From: Clostridia bacterium
GTDB lineage: Bacteria > Bacillota > Peptococcia > Peptococcales > SKKY01
Assembly (NCBI GenBank): GCA_007123515.1
Contig: SKKY01000086.1
Location: forward strand, 1 to 12,711
Reading direction: 5' to 3'
DNA length: 12,711 nt
Of the stretch, positions 1-7,037 are shown piece after piece (within the stretch, counting starts at the first letter, position 1; the number at the start of each line of letters is the position of its first letter). Below the pieces are notes generated by a model. The model was not told the DNA's origin. It made no database searches and saw only the letters and a program-made list of their open reading frames with translations. The position numbers and the translations under genes were made by a program.

Positions 1-692
1 ATTTTTTCACGATTAATCCAGTTTAAGACCGCCGACTTTAATCCGCTGTAGCTAAAATCAAGCGATCCCTTCTCAAGAGACGCTTTCGGAAAATCAATTG
101 CATCCTCGTTGCCTTCTTTAGCCAGCCTGTCAATCACCGGTCCGCCGGGATAGCCGATGCCCAGCACCCTCGCAACTTTATCAAAAGCCTCTCCAACAGC
201 ATCATCACGCGTATTGCCCAACACGCTATATTCCCCATGATCATCCATTTTCACAAGCATCGTATGTCCACCTGAAACAATCAGGCAAACCAGAGGAAAA
301 CGCAGCTGATCCGGATAGGCCAGAAAATTAGCATAGATGTGCCCTTCAATATGGTTGATAGCCAAAAGAGGCTTCCCGGTCGAATAGGCCAACGCTTTGG
401 CCGTTGAGACCCCGACTAAAAGCGCTCCGATAAGACCCGGCATATTCGCTACAGCAATATGGGTCAGATCATTAAAGGTCAGACCGGCTTCTTCCATAGC
501 CTCTTTAATTAAATAATTAATCGTCTCGAGATGTTTTCTTGAGGCAATCTCCGGAACCACGCCTCCGTATTTCTGATGCAGGTCAATCTGAGAAGAAATT
601 ATATTTGAATGTATCGTATGGCCATCTTCCACAATAGCGATCGCTGTCTCATCACAACTTGACTCAATCGCCAGAATCAGCGTTTTTTCCAA
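1..692 (-). CDS. tsaD: TsaD, tRNA t6A37 threonylcarbamoyltransferase (5' part; C-terminus outside window)
   Basis: TsaD transfers the threonylcarbamoyl group from threonylcarbamoyl-AMP to A37 of ANN-decoding tRNAs, working with TsaB and TsaE in the cytoplasm. The first 230 codons are present. Directly visible are the N-terminal ASKHA phosphate motif AIESSCDET (residues 8-16), the metal-binding HIEGH motif (His114 and His118), the SGGHT motif further on, and DFSYSGLKSAV just before the window edge. Family members are about 335-340 residues, so roughly 105 residues, including the C-terminal metal-binding Asp, lie beyond the edge. The start is TTG at 692-690, 2 bases after the rimI stop, with AGGAGG seven bases upstream. 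It is the last visible gene of a tex-amidohydrolase-tsaE-tsaB-rimI-tsaD operon. No frameshift is seen. Identity is near certain. Confidence 0.97.
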   Translation of the reverse strand, partial: MEKTLILAIESSCDETAIAIVEDGHTIHSNIISSQIDLHQKYGGVVPEIASRKHLETINYLIKEAMEEAGLTFNDLTHIAVANMPGLIGALLVGVSTAKALAYSTGKPLLAINHIEGHIYANFLAYPDQLRFPLVCLIVSGGHTMLVKMDDHGEYSVLGNTRDDAVGEAFDKVARVLGIGYPGGPVIDRLAKEGNEDAIDFPKASLEKGSLDFSYSGLKSAVLNWINREK

Positions 693-694
693 AA

Positions 695-1162
695 TTAGTC
701 CTCCTCATAGTATTTCCACATAATCAGGGCATCTTCTTTATTGTCTTCATAATATTTTCTGCGGATACCCGCTTCTTTAAAGTTAAGACCTTTATATAAT
801 TGAATAGCTGTCTCATTACTAATACGAACTTCTAAAGACATCTTATCAGCTCCGGCAACTATCGAATCTTTTACCTTGCGAACCATTAGCGCTTTACCCA
901 GTCCATGACCTCTGTAGGCAGGAAGTACGGCCACGTTCGTGATATGAGCCTCATCACCAATAATCCACATCCCGGCATATCCAACAATCACCGGTGGTTC
1001 ACTCTGATCCACCACTACGACATAGCTTGCCAGATGATTGTATTTCACTTCCTGGATAAATGTCGAAAGAGACCAGGGATCGGTGAAGCATTCTTTTTCG
1101 AGTTTTACGATTTCCTCAAGATCATCTGGAGTCATCGCCCTTATGATAAATCTGTTATCCAC
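695..1162 (-). CDS. rimI: RimI-type GNAT N-acetyltransferase
   Basis: A 155-residue GNAT-fold acetyltransferase. In characterised bacteria RimI acetylates the N-terminal Ala of ribosomal protein S18, and the gene is very often linked to tsaB and tsaD. Visible signatures are the N-terminal FIIRAMTPDDLEEI strand-helix, CFTDPWS (residues 26-32), the acetyl-CoA loop RGHGLGKAL (about 84-92) after ITNVAVLP, and the conserved tail FKEAGIRRKYYED with a Tyr pair. The start chosen is GTG at 1162-1160, with GGGAGG nine bases upstream. The frame is open 33 codons further up to a TTG at 1261, but that stretch lies inside tsaB, is not RimI-like and would make the protein too long. The gene overlaps the tsaB end by 8 bases, which suggests translational coupling. 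The actual substrate here is inferred only from the family. Confidence 0.95.
   Translation of the reverse strand: MDNRFIIRAMTPDDLEEIVKLEKECFTDPWSLSTFIQEVKYNHLASYVVVVDQSEPPVIVGYAGMWIIGDEAHITNVAVLPAYRGHGLGKALMVRKVKDSIVAGADKMSLEVRISNETAIQLYKGLNFKEAGIRRKYYEDNKEDALIMWKYYEED
700..705 (-). promoter_or_regulatory. Shine-Dalgarno of tsaD that fixes its TTG start
   Basis: A perfect AGGAGG lies inside the last codons of rimI, seven bases before TTG at 692-690. No ATG or GTG fits the conserved N-terminus, so this site decides the start. Confidence 0.85.
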
Positions 1163-1856
1163 CTTGCTTTGCCTCCCAGCTAGTTTCCGCTTCGGGTTTT
1201 CTAAGATAGGTCGGCGCCAGATCAAAATGATCGGCAAGATCACCGGCTCTATATTTCTCAAGGCCTAAAAAAGCGGCTTCCGAAGCACGGATGCTGCCAA
1301 AGGAGACCGGAGCTAGCAGAGCACGTTCTTTTAATATCGCTTTAATCTGATCCCGATATGGTTCAATATTTTCGCCCAGAAAAATAACCGACTCTTCTTC
1401 CTTCAGCGATGTAAAAAGTTCTGAAGGTTTCGAAGGATAATCCTCCGAAACCCTTAACAAACCCTCTTCTTTACGACGAAAAAGGGCTGTATAGACTTCA
1501 TTTTTTCTGGCATCAAGCATCGGAACAATCAGGCTTTTTGGACAAAGGCAATTAGATGCCAGCAACTCTAGGGAGTTAACGGCCACAAGCGGAATCTCAC
1601 GACCCTGTGATAGAGCTTTCGCAGTCGCCACTGCAATACGCACTCCGGTAAAAGAACCCGGTCCGGATGATACGACAATCAGATCGATATCGCCAATCGT
1701 TTTCTTAGCATTACCCAGCACATGATCAATCATCGGAAGGAGTTGTTCTGAATGTTTGCTGCCTCTATTTAACTGAATCTCACTGATTACTTTTTCTGTA
1801 TCAGTCAACGCCACTCCACAGGATTGTGCCGAAGTATCAAAACTTAAGATCAGCAT
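1155..1856 (-). CDS. tsaB: TsaB, scaffold subunit of the t6A synthesis complex
   Basis: TsaB is a catalytically inactive ASKHA-fold paralogue of TsaD. It dimerises with TsaD and recruits TsaE during t6A37 formation on tRNA. This 233-residue protein shows the expected N-terminal MLILSFDTSAQSCGVAL, the SKHSEQLLP motif (33-41) and the signature SSGPGSFTGVRIAVATAKAL (63-82). Its length is normal for the family. It starts at ATG 1856-1854, two bases after the tsaE stop, with AAAGGAG eleven bases upstream, a slightly long spacing. Its stop lies inside the rimI start region. Operon neighbours tsaE, rimI and tsaD confirm the role. Nothing is truncated or unusual. Confidence 0.96.
   Translation of the reverse strand: MLILSFDTSAQSCGVALTDTEKVISEIQLNRGSKHSEQLLPMIDHVLGNAKKTIGDIDLIVVSSGPGSFTGVRIAVATAKALSQGREIPLVAVNSLELLASNCLCPKSLIVPMLDARKNEVYTALFRRKEEGLLRVSEDYPSKPSELFTSLKEEESVIFLGENIEPYRDQIKAILKERALLAPVSFGSIRASEAAFLGLEKYRAGDLADHFDLAPTYLRKPEAETSWEAKQGG
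1172..1177 (-). promoter_or_regulatory. Shine-Dalgarno of rimI that fixes its GTG start
   Basis: GGGAGG within the 3' end of tsaB, nine bases before GTG at 1162-1160. It supports the 155-residue form over the longer open frame. Confidence 0.75.
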
Positions 1857-1858
1857 AG

Positions 1859-2320
1859 TTATCCCAACTCCTTTATTACAGCTTCAAATTTATCCAGAGA
1901 ATCTCCGGAAAAAACAAACTCTCTTTCTGTGTCGGATAATCGTTTGATATAGATAGCAAGATACGGTTCAGGCATAAGCTCAATAAACTTATGAGCCCAT
2001 TCGATCACCATAATCCCATTCTGCATTCCATATTCTTCAAAACCAATATCAAACAATTCTTGCGGAAAATCGATTCTATACAAATCAAAATGATAGAAGA
2101 TCCCTTTATCACTCTGGTACTCATTAACAAGACTAAAAGTCGGACTGTTTACCACATCTGTAACTCCAATGGTCTTAGCCAGCACTTGTGTCCATGTGGT
2201 TTTTCCGGCTCCCAGATCACCATCAAGTAAAATAACGTCCCCGGCTGAAACTTTAGATCCGATCGCTTCAGCCAGTTTATGAGTCTCCTCCAAATTTGAT
2301 GCGCGATATCTGATTTCCAT
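1859..2320 (-). CDS. tsaE: TsaE, ATPase of the t6A synthesis complex
   Basis: TsaE is a small P-loop ATPase that binds the TsaB-TsaD dimer and is needed for multiple turnovers of the t6A37 reaction. This 153-residue protein has the Walker A motif GDLGAGKTT (34-42), the family motif NSPTFSLVNEY (about 58-68), HFDLYRI (about 77-83) and VIEWAHKF, matching YjeE-family order and length. The ATG at 2320-2318 overlaps the TAA of the upstream amidohydrolase by one base (TAATG), with GAGGAG about five bases upstream, so reinitiation is likely. It is followed after 2 bases by tsaB. Identity is very secure. Confidence 0.96.
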   Translation of the reverse strand: MEIRYRASNLEETHKLAEAIGSKVSAGDVILLDGDLGAGKTTWTQVLAKTIGVTDVVNSPTFSLVNEYQSDKGIFYHFDLYRIDFPQELFDIGFEEYGMQNGIMVIEWAHKFIELMPEPYLAIYIKRLSDTEREFVFSGDSLDKFEAVIKELG

Positions 2321-3459
2321 TAAGACTCCTCATTTCGATAAACAATATCTCCATTAATAAATACAAGCTCCGTGCGGCTCATAATATCTAAAGGATCCCC
2401 ACTCCAGACGACCAGGTCCGCATCTTTTCCGGCTTTAATCGATCCTGTCTTCCTGTCTATACCCATAATCTCTGCAGGATTAATCGTCAGCGCTTTTAAA
2501 GCCTCGTTACGATCCATTCCTTCCTTAACGGCAAGAATCGCGTTTAAGACCGCATAATCAATCGGTGTTTCGGGATGATCGGTAACCAGAGCCACTTTAA
2601 TCCCACTTCTTTGTAAAATCCCCGGATTCTTAAAAGATTTTTCTTTTAGTTCCACCTTAGCCCGACTCGTTAACAGTGGCCCCATACAGACAGCAACCTG
2701 TTGCGTTGCCAATTCTTCAATCGTCAGATGCGCTTCCGTTCCGTGTTCAATAATCATCTTCAGATTGAATTCTTCAGCAATTCTTAAAGCTGTAATAATA
2801 TCATCCGCTCTGTGAGCATGAGCCCGCAGAGGAATTTTTCTTTTTAGAAGCTTTAGCATCGATTCTTTGCCCAAATCTCTTTCTTTATCCTTACCTTTTC
2901 GGTAATTATCCGCCTCGACAAGAGCATCACGAAGAAGTGAGGCAATCCCCATTCTTGTATAAGGCATTTTCTTATCACTGCCATAGACTTCTTTTGGATT
3001 TTCTCCAAAAGCCACCTTCATACCGGCACAGTCATTGATCATTCTTTCATTAAAGCTTTTTCCGGCGGTTTTCATAATACAAACAGTTCCACCCACTACA
3101 TTCGCACTTCCGGGAGCAATCATCGCAGTGGTTACACCACCCTTTAATGCATCATTAAATCCAATGTCATGAACATTAATCGCATCAATGGCTCTAAGCT
3201 GCGGGGTCACCGGTTCTGACATCTCATTTACATCATCACCCTCATGAGCGTAAATTTCCTCATAAATCCCTAGATGAGTATGAGCATCAACAAATCCGGG
3301 CAATAAATATTGTCCCTTAAGATCGATAACTTCTGCGTCTTTTGGAATTTTAATCGTTTCTCCAACCTCTTTTATTTTCCCGTCTTCAATAAGCAGCACT
3401 CCGTTTTCATAATCCTGCTTATCCATTGTCAGGATCCTTGCGTTAACCAGTGCGATCAA
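2320..3459 (-). CDS. Metal-dependent amidohydrolase, imidazolonepropionase-related (COG1228-like)
   Basis: A 379-residue amidohydrolase-superfamily enzyme predicted to hydrolyse a C-N bond in an unknown, probably cyclic amide or dipeptide-like, substrate in the cytoplasm; no signal peptide is seen. The N-terminal beta-sandwich strand carries MIALVNARILTMD, and GFVDAHTHLG supplies the HxH metal pair (His60, His62). LRAHAHRADD (His214, His216), IEHGTEAH (His239, His244) and TDHP (Asp294) supply further metal and catalytic positions. The C-terminal NPAEIMGIDRKTGSIKAGKDADLV is the family's closing sandwich segment. The start is TTG at 3459-3457, with AAGGTGA six bases upstream, overlapping the tex stop by 4 bases. 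It lies inside a tex-tsa operon although it has no known tie to tRNA modification. The family assignment is strong; the substrate is not determined. Confidence 0.87.
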   Translation of the reverse strand: MIALVNARILTMDKQDYENGVLLIEDGKIKEVGETIKIPKDAEVIDLKGQYLLPGFVDAHTHLGIYEEIYAHEGDDVNEMSEPVTPQLRAIDAINVHDIGFNDALKGGVTTAMIAPGSANVVGGTVCIMKTAGKSFNERMINDCAGMKVAFGENPKEVYGSDKKMPYTRMGIASLLRDALVEADNYRKGKDKERDLGKESMLKLLKRKIPLRAHAHRADDIITALRIAEEFNLKMIIEHGTEAHLTIEELATQQVAVCMGPLLTSRAKVELKEKSFKNPGILQRSGIKVALVTDHPETPIDYAVLNAILAVKEGMDRNEALKALTINPAEIMGIDRKTGSIKAGKDADLVVWSGDPLDIMSRTELVFINGDIVYRNEES

Positions 3460-5627
3460 TTCTTTTCACCTTTTCCCTCTATATTTTTAAGAGAAAGCGA
3501 GACCCTTCCCTTTTTCTTGTCGACATCAAGAATTTTCGTTTTCACAATATTTCCGACAGACACCACTTCCATCGGGTGCCGGATAAACCGCCCTGACAAT
3601 TCGGAAATATGGCAGAGTCCGTCATTTTTTAAACCAATATCAATAAACGCTCCAAAATCAACCACATTGGTCACCGTACCTTCTAAAACCATTCCGGGGT
3701 GCAGATCTTCAAGCTTCACTATATCATTACGCATTAAAGGCTTAGGTAAATCCTCACGTGGGTCTCTGCCCGGCTTCATCAGATCGTTAATAATGTCCAT
3801 AATGGTTTCTACTCCGTAATCGAGTTCTTTTGAAAGGATCCGGGCATCTATTTTTCGTAATGCCTCATAGATAGATTCTTGCGTTTCCTTATTACGAAGA
3901 TCTTCTGGTGAAAACCCATTCATCGCAAGAATCTTTTCAGCAACTGCATATGATTCCGGATGAACCGATGTGTTTTCCAAGGGATTTTTGCCATTTCTGA
4001 TTCTGATAAATCCGGCAGCCTGAACAAAGGCCTTCTCCCCGAGCCTCGGCACCTTCAACAATTCTTTCCGGCTTTGAATGCCCTTGTGCTGATCCCGGTA
4101 TTGGATAATGTTATTGGCCATCGTCTTATTAAGACCGGCTACATATTGCAGCAGGCTGGCACTAGCCGTATTGATTTCAACTCCAATCCGGTTTACCGAG
4201 GACTCCACCACATTCTTTAAACTTTCATCCAACGTTTTTCCGGCAATATCATGCTGGTACTGGCCCACGCCAATTGAACGGGGCTCAATTTTCACCAGTT
4301 CAGCCAACGGATCAAGAACTCTTCTGGCAATCGAGATCGCACTTCTTTCTGAGACATCCAGATTCGGGAATTCCTCTTTAGCCAGCACAGAAGCAGAATA
4401 CACTGAGGCTCCGGCTTCTGAGACAATCACAAAGGAAAGATCCGGCTGATGTTCCTGAATCAGGGCAGCCACCAAAGACTCGGTCTCTCTTGAGGCCGTT
4501 CCGTTACCGATGACAATCAAATCCACTTCCCATTTTCCGATAAGTTCAAGCAGCTTCTTTTTTGCTTCTGCCACTTTATTCTGAGGCTGATGAGGATAAA
4601 TCACTCCGATATCAAGGACTTGTCCTGATTCATTAATCACAGCCAGTTTACATCCGGTGCGGTAACTCGGATCAATGCCTAAAATCGCCTGCTTTTTAAC
4701 AGGGCTCTGCAATAACAGACTCTCCACATTATCGGCAAAGACCTTAATCCCTTTTATCTGTGCTGCCTCTGTTAATTCGTTGCGGATCTCCCGCTCAACA
4801 GAAGGATGTAGCAAGCGTTTGATGGTATCATGTGTAACGGCCTCATAGAACGCTTCACGACCTTTTTTAGCTTTGTCTGAAAAAAAGGACTGCTGGATAA
4901 TACGGCTTATTTTCTCTTCTTCGATCGCTACCTTAACCTGCAGAAACCCTTCTTTTTCTCCGCGGTTAATCGCCATCACCCTGTGAGGCAAAATCTTTGA
5001 AACAGGTTCTTCAAAGTCATAATAGCGATCATAGACCGACTCTTCTTTTGTAAGATTTTTAACGCTTACCACAGCCTGCTTTCTGTAAAGATCTCTTAAT
5101 TGCCCCCGTATGGGCGCATCTTCCTGGATGTATTCGCAAATAATGTCGGCAGCACCCTTAAGCACCTCTTCTACAGTGTGCAATTCTTTTTCAGGATCGA
5201 GATATGCTTCGGCCAATTGATTAAGAGAAGCAGACGCATCTTCTAATATAGCCTTTGCCAAGGTCTCCAGCCCTTTTTCTTTTGCCAGTGTCGCCCGTGT
5301 TCTTCTTTTCTGGCGATATGGTAAATAAAGATCTTCTACCAGCTGCAGTTTTTGAGCTGTCTGTATTTGTTCAGCAAGCTCTTTTGTTAGTTTTCCTTGT
5401 TCATCAATAATTCGCAGCACTTCTTCTTTTCTTTTATCAAGGTTTCTGAGATAGGACAGCCTGGCTTCAATTTCTCTGAGTTTTGTCTCATCCATGCTGT
5501 TCGTGGCTTCTTTTCGGTAACGGGCAATGAACGGAATCGTATTGCCTTCATCAAGAAGCGTTATGATATTTTCAATGTATTTTTGTCCCCATTGCATTTC
5601 TTTTGCAATAATTTTTATATGCTCCAA
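3456..5627 (-). CDS. tex: Tex, S1-domain RNA-binding transcription accessory protein
   Basis: Tex is a conserved cytoplasmic nucleic-acid-binding protein thought to act with RNA polymerase and transcribed RNA, related to eukaryotic Spt6. The 723 residues match the family length. The order is: helical N-terminal region (1 to about 190) with IPFIARYRKEAT and EDLYLPYRQKRRTRA; a YqgF/RNase-H-like domain (about 315-440) starting ILGIDPSYRTGCKLAV; tandem helix-hairpin-helix segments (about 485-555) with VPRLGEKAF; and an S1 domain (about 643-715) with GMVLEGTVTNVVDFGAFIDIG and RVSLSLKN. The start is TTG at 5627-5625 with AAAGGAG upstream. It is the first gene of its operon, behind its own predicted promoter, and overlaps the amidohydrolase by 4 bases. 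No defects are seen. Confidence 0.97.
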   Translation of the reverse strand: MEHIKIIAKEMQWGQKYIENIITLLDEGNTIPFIARYRKEATNSMDETKLREIEARLSYLRNLDKRKEEVLRIIDEQGKLTKELAEQIQTAQKLQLVEDLYLPYRQKRRTRATLAKEKGLETLAKAILEDASASLNQLAEAYLDPEKELHTVEEVLKGAADIICEYIQEDAPIRGQLRDLYRKQAVVSVKNLTKEESVYDRYYDFEEPVSKILPHRVMAINRGEKEGFLQVKVAIEEEKISRIIQQSFFSDKAKKGREAFYEAVTHDTIKRLLHPSVEREIRNELTEAAQIKGIKVFADNVESLLLQSPVKKQAILGIDPSYRTGCKLAVINESGQVLDIGVIYPHQPQNKVAEAKKKLLELIGKWEVDLIVIGNGTASRETESLVAALIQEHQPDLSFVIVSEAGASVYSASVLAKEEFPNLDVSERSAISIARRVLDPLAELVKIEPRSIGVGQYQHDIAGKTLDESLKNVVESSVNRIGVEINTASASLLQYVAGLNKTMANNIIQYRDQHKGIQSRKELLKVPRLGEKAFVQAAGFIRIRNGKNPLENTSVHPESYAVAEKILAMNGFSPEDLRNKETQESIYEALRKIDARILSKELDYGVETIMDIINDLMKPGRDPREDLPKPLMRNDIVKLEDLHPGMVLEGTVTNVVDFGAFIDIGLKNDGLCHISELSGRFIRHPMEVVSVGNIVKTKILDVDKKKGRVSLSLKNIEGKGEKN

Positions 5628-5660
5628 TATAATTCTCCTTTGAACGGATTCTGACTTTTA

Positions 5661-5688
5661 ATTATAGCCTAAAAAAAACCCTTCTAAA
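5661..5688 (-). promoter_or_regulatory. Predicted sigma-A promoter of the tex-tsa operon
   Basis: On the minus strand, TTTAGA (5688-5683) is followed after 16 bases by a perfect TATAAT (5666-5661), giving a start near 5654 and a leader of about 27 bases to the tex TTG. The -35 box is weak (4 of 6). The site lies within the T-rich tail of the eam terminator. Confidence 0.6.
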
Positions 5689-5690
5689 AG

Positions 5691-5718
5691 AGAAAACTCA
5701 GGGGATGGACCCCTGAGT
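5691..5718 (-). terminator. Intrinsic terminator of eam
   Basis: A perfect 9-bp stem (5696-5704 with 5710-5718; arm ACTCAGGGG on the minus strand) closes a 5-base loop and is followed on the minus strand by TTTTCTCTTTT. It sits two bases after the eam stop codon and separates eam from the tex operon. Confidence 0.9.
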
Positions 5719-5720
5719 GA

Positions 5721-6977
5721 TTAATAGGCTTCTTCTTCGTCTAGTTCTTCATTAGAATAGGGAATCTCTATTCCTTCCCAGGTTCTAAGTGTGATCGAAC
5801 CATCACCCTTGCAAGCGACATAGTCCGGTACCATCGGTGTTTTTCCTTTACCACCTGGTGCATTGACGATAAAGGTCGGAATCGCCAAACCGGATGTATA
5901 ACCGCGGAGCGACCTGATTATTTCAACACCCTTATCCACCGTCGTCCTGAAGTGCTCTGTACCAGCCACTGCCTTAGCATGGAAGATGTAGTAAGGACGA
6001 ACACGAATTTTTAAGAGTTCATGATTCATTTTTTTCATCACATATTTATCATCATTAATTTTTCTTAACAATACCGCCTGATTGCCCAGCTGAACTCCTG
6101 AATTAGCCAGCATTTCACAGGCTTTCTTTGATTCCTCTGTGATTTCTATCGGATGATTAAAGTGCGTATTAACAAACACAGGATGGTGCTTTTTAATAAT
6201 ATTGCACAGATTTTCTGTGACCCTCTGCGGAATCGTAACCAGCATTCTTGAGCCCATTCTGATGATTTCCAAATGAGGAATGCTGCGTAATTCGGTCAAA
6301 ATCCAGTCTATATAGTCATCCCCTAGTGTCAGAGAGTCTCCGCCGGTTAAAAGAACATCACGGATTTCCGGATTGGCTCTGACATAGTCAAAGGCATTCA
6401 TCAGCTCTTCTCTTGACTTTGGTTTATCTGTCTCACCAATGTTTCTTCTGCGCTGACAGTGACGACAGTACATACCGCACTGGTTAGTCACATAAATAAT
6501 CAGGCGATCTGGATACCGTCTGGTCACACAGTCTGCAGGATTTGTTTCACTCTCTTTCATTGGATCAAAGTCAGCGGTTTTCACCACATTTTCTGCTCCT
6601 GTCGGAATCGACTGCAGATAGATTGGATCACAGGTTCCCTTTTTAGGATCTATCAGTGATAAATAGTATGGGCTAAGACCCCACCTGTACATTTCACCCA
6701 CCTGGGTAATCAATTCCTTTTCTGTCTCCGGAACCGTAATAAATTCAGATAGCGTTTCCGCATCAGCAATCCTGTTCTTAATCTGCCACTTCCAGTCGTT
6801 CCACTCTTCTTCTGTTGCCTTAAAGTATAACTTTATTTTTTCTTGCCTTTTTGTAATGGCTTCTTTCTCTTCAATACCTGTTGTAATACTGTCTTTCACA
6901 TCCAGGTAATCCTGAATTCTTGATTTCAATTCAGCCGCTCTTTGCAGAGATTTCTCTCTTAATAGCTCTTTCTCCAA
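5721..6977 (-). CDS. eam: Radical-SAM amino acid 2,3-aminomutase, probably glutamate 2,3-aminomutase
   Basis: A 418-residue PLP-dependent radical-SAM enzyme of the KamA family, which moves an amino group from C2 to C3 of an amino acid. The radical-SAM cluster motif is CGMYCRHC (Cys167, Cys171, Cys174). The PLP lysine is Lys379 in APGGKGK, and Arg176 matches the carboxylate-binding Arg of lysine 2,3-aminomutase. Numbering runs at a constant offset of 42 from the Clostridium subterminale lysine enzyme, but the two aspartates that bind the lysine side chain there (Asp293, Asp330) are Lys335 and Asn372 here. Glutamate 2,3-aminomutase of Clostridioides difficile is reported, as I recall, to have Lys332 and Asn369 at these sites. 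The product would be beta-glutamate, an osmolyte. The start is TTG with GAGGGG upstream. A lysine-specific enzyme is less likely. Confidence 0.86.
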   Translation of the reverse strand: MEKELLREKSLQRAAELKSRIQDYLDVKDSITTGIEEKEAITKRQEKIKLYFKATEEEWNDWKWQIKNRIADAETLSEFITVPETEKELITQVGEMYRWGLSPYYLSLIDPKKGTCDPIYLQSIPTGAENVVKTADFDPMKESETNPADCVTRRYPDRLIIYVTNQCGMYCRHCQRRRNIGETDKPKSREELMNAFDYVRANPEIRDVLLTGGDSLTLGDDYIDWILTELRSIPHLEIIRMGSRMLVTIPQRVTENLCNIIKKHHPVFVNTHFNHPIEITEESKKACEMLANSGVQLGNQAVLLRKINDDKYVMKKMNHELLKIRVRPYYIFHAKAVAGTEHFRTTVDKGVEIIRSLRGYTSGLAIPTFIVNAPGGKGKTPMVPDYVACKGDGSITLRTWEGIEIPYSNEELDEEEAY

Positions 6978-7008
6978 ATGAACCCCTCACTTTCTGTCTT
7001 ATAGCTAT

Positions 7009-7037
7009 ATTATAAACTAACAACTTCATCTGATCAA
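7009..7037 (-). promoter_or_regulatory. Predicted sigma-A promoter of eam
   Basis: TTGATC (7037-7032), a 17-base spacer and a perfect TATAAT (7014-7009) on the minus strand place a transcription start near 7001, about 24 bases before the eam TTG. The -35 box overlaps the stop codon of the upstream activase gene, so eam can be expressed both alone and by read-through. Confidence 0.7.

Noticed and set aside
1163..1261. N-terminal extension of rimI to a TTG at 1261
   Set aside because: The extra 33 residues lie inside tsaB, are not RimI-like and lack a ribosome binding site. The GTG at 1162 has one.
3310..3819. Plus-strand open frame of 169 codons across the amidohydrolase and tex
   Set aside because: It lies antisense to two well-conserved genes, has no ribosome binding site or family resemblance, and looks like a shadow frame. 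The other plus-strand frames fail in the same way.
5721..6977. Calling the aminomutase kamA (lysine 2,3-aminomutase)
   Set aside because: Both aspartates that bind the lysine side-chain amine are replaced by Lys335 and Asn372, so glutamate specificity is favoured.
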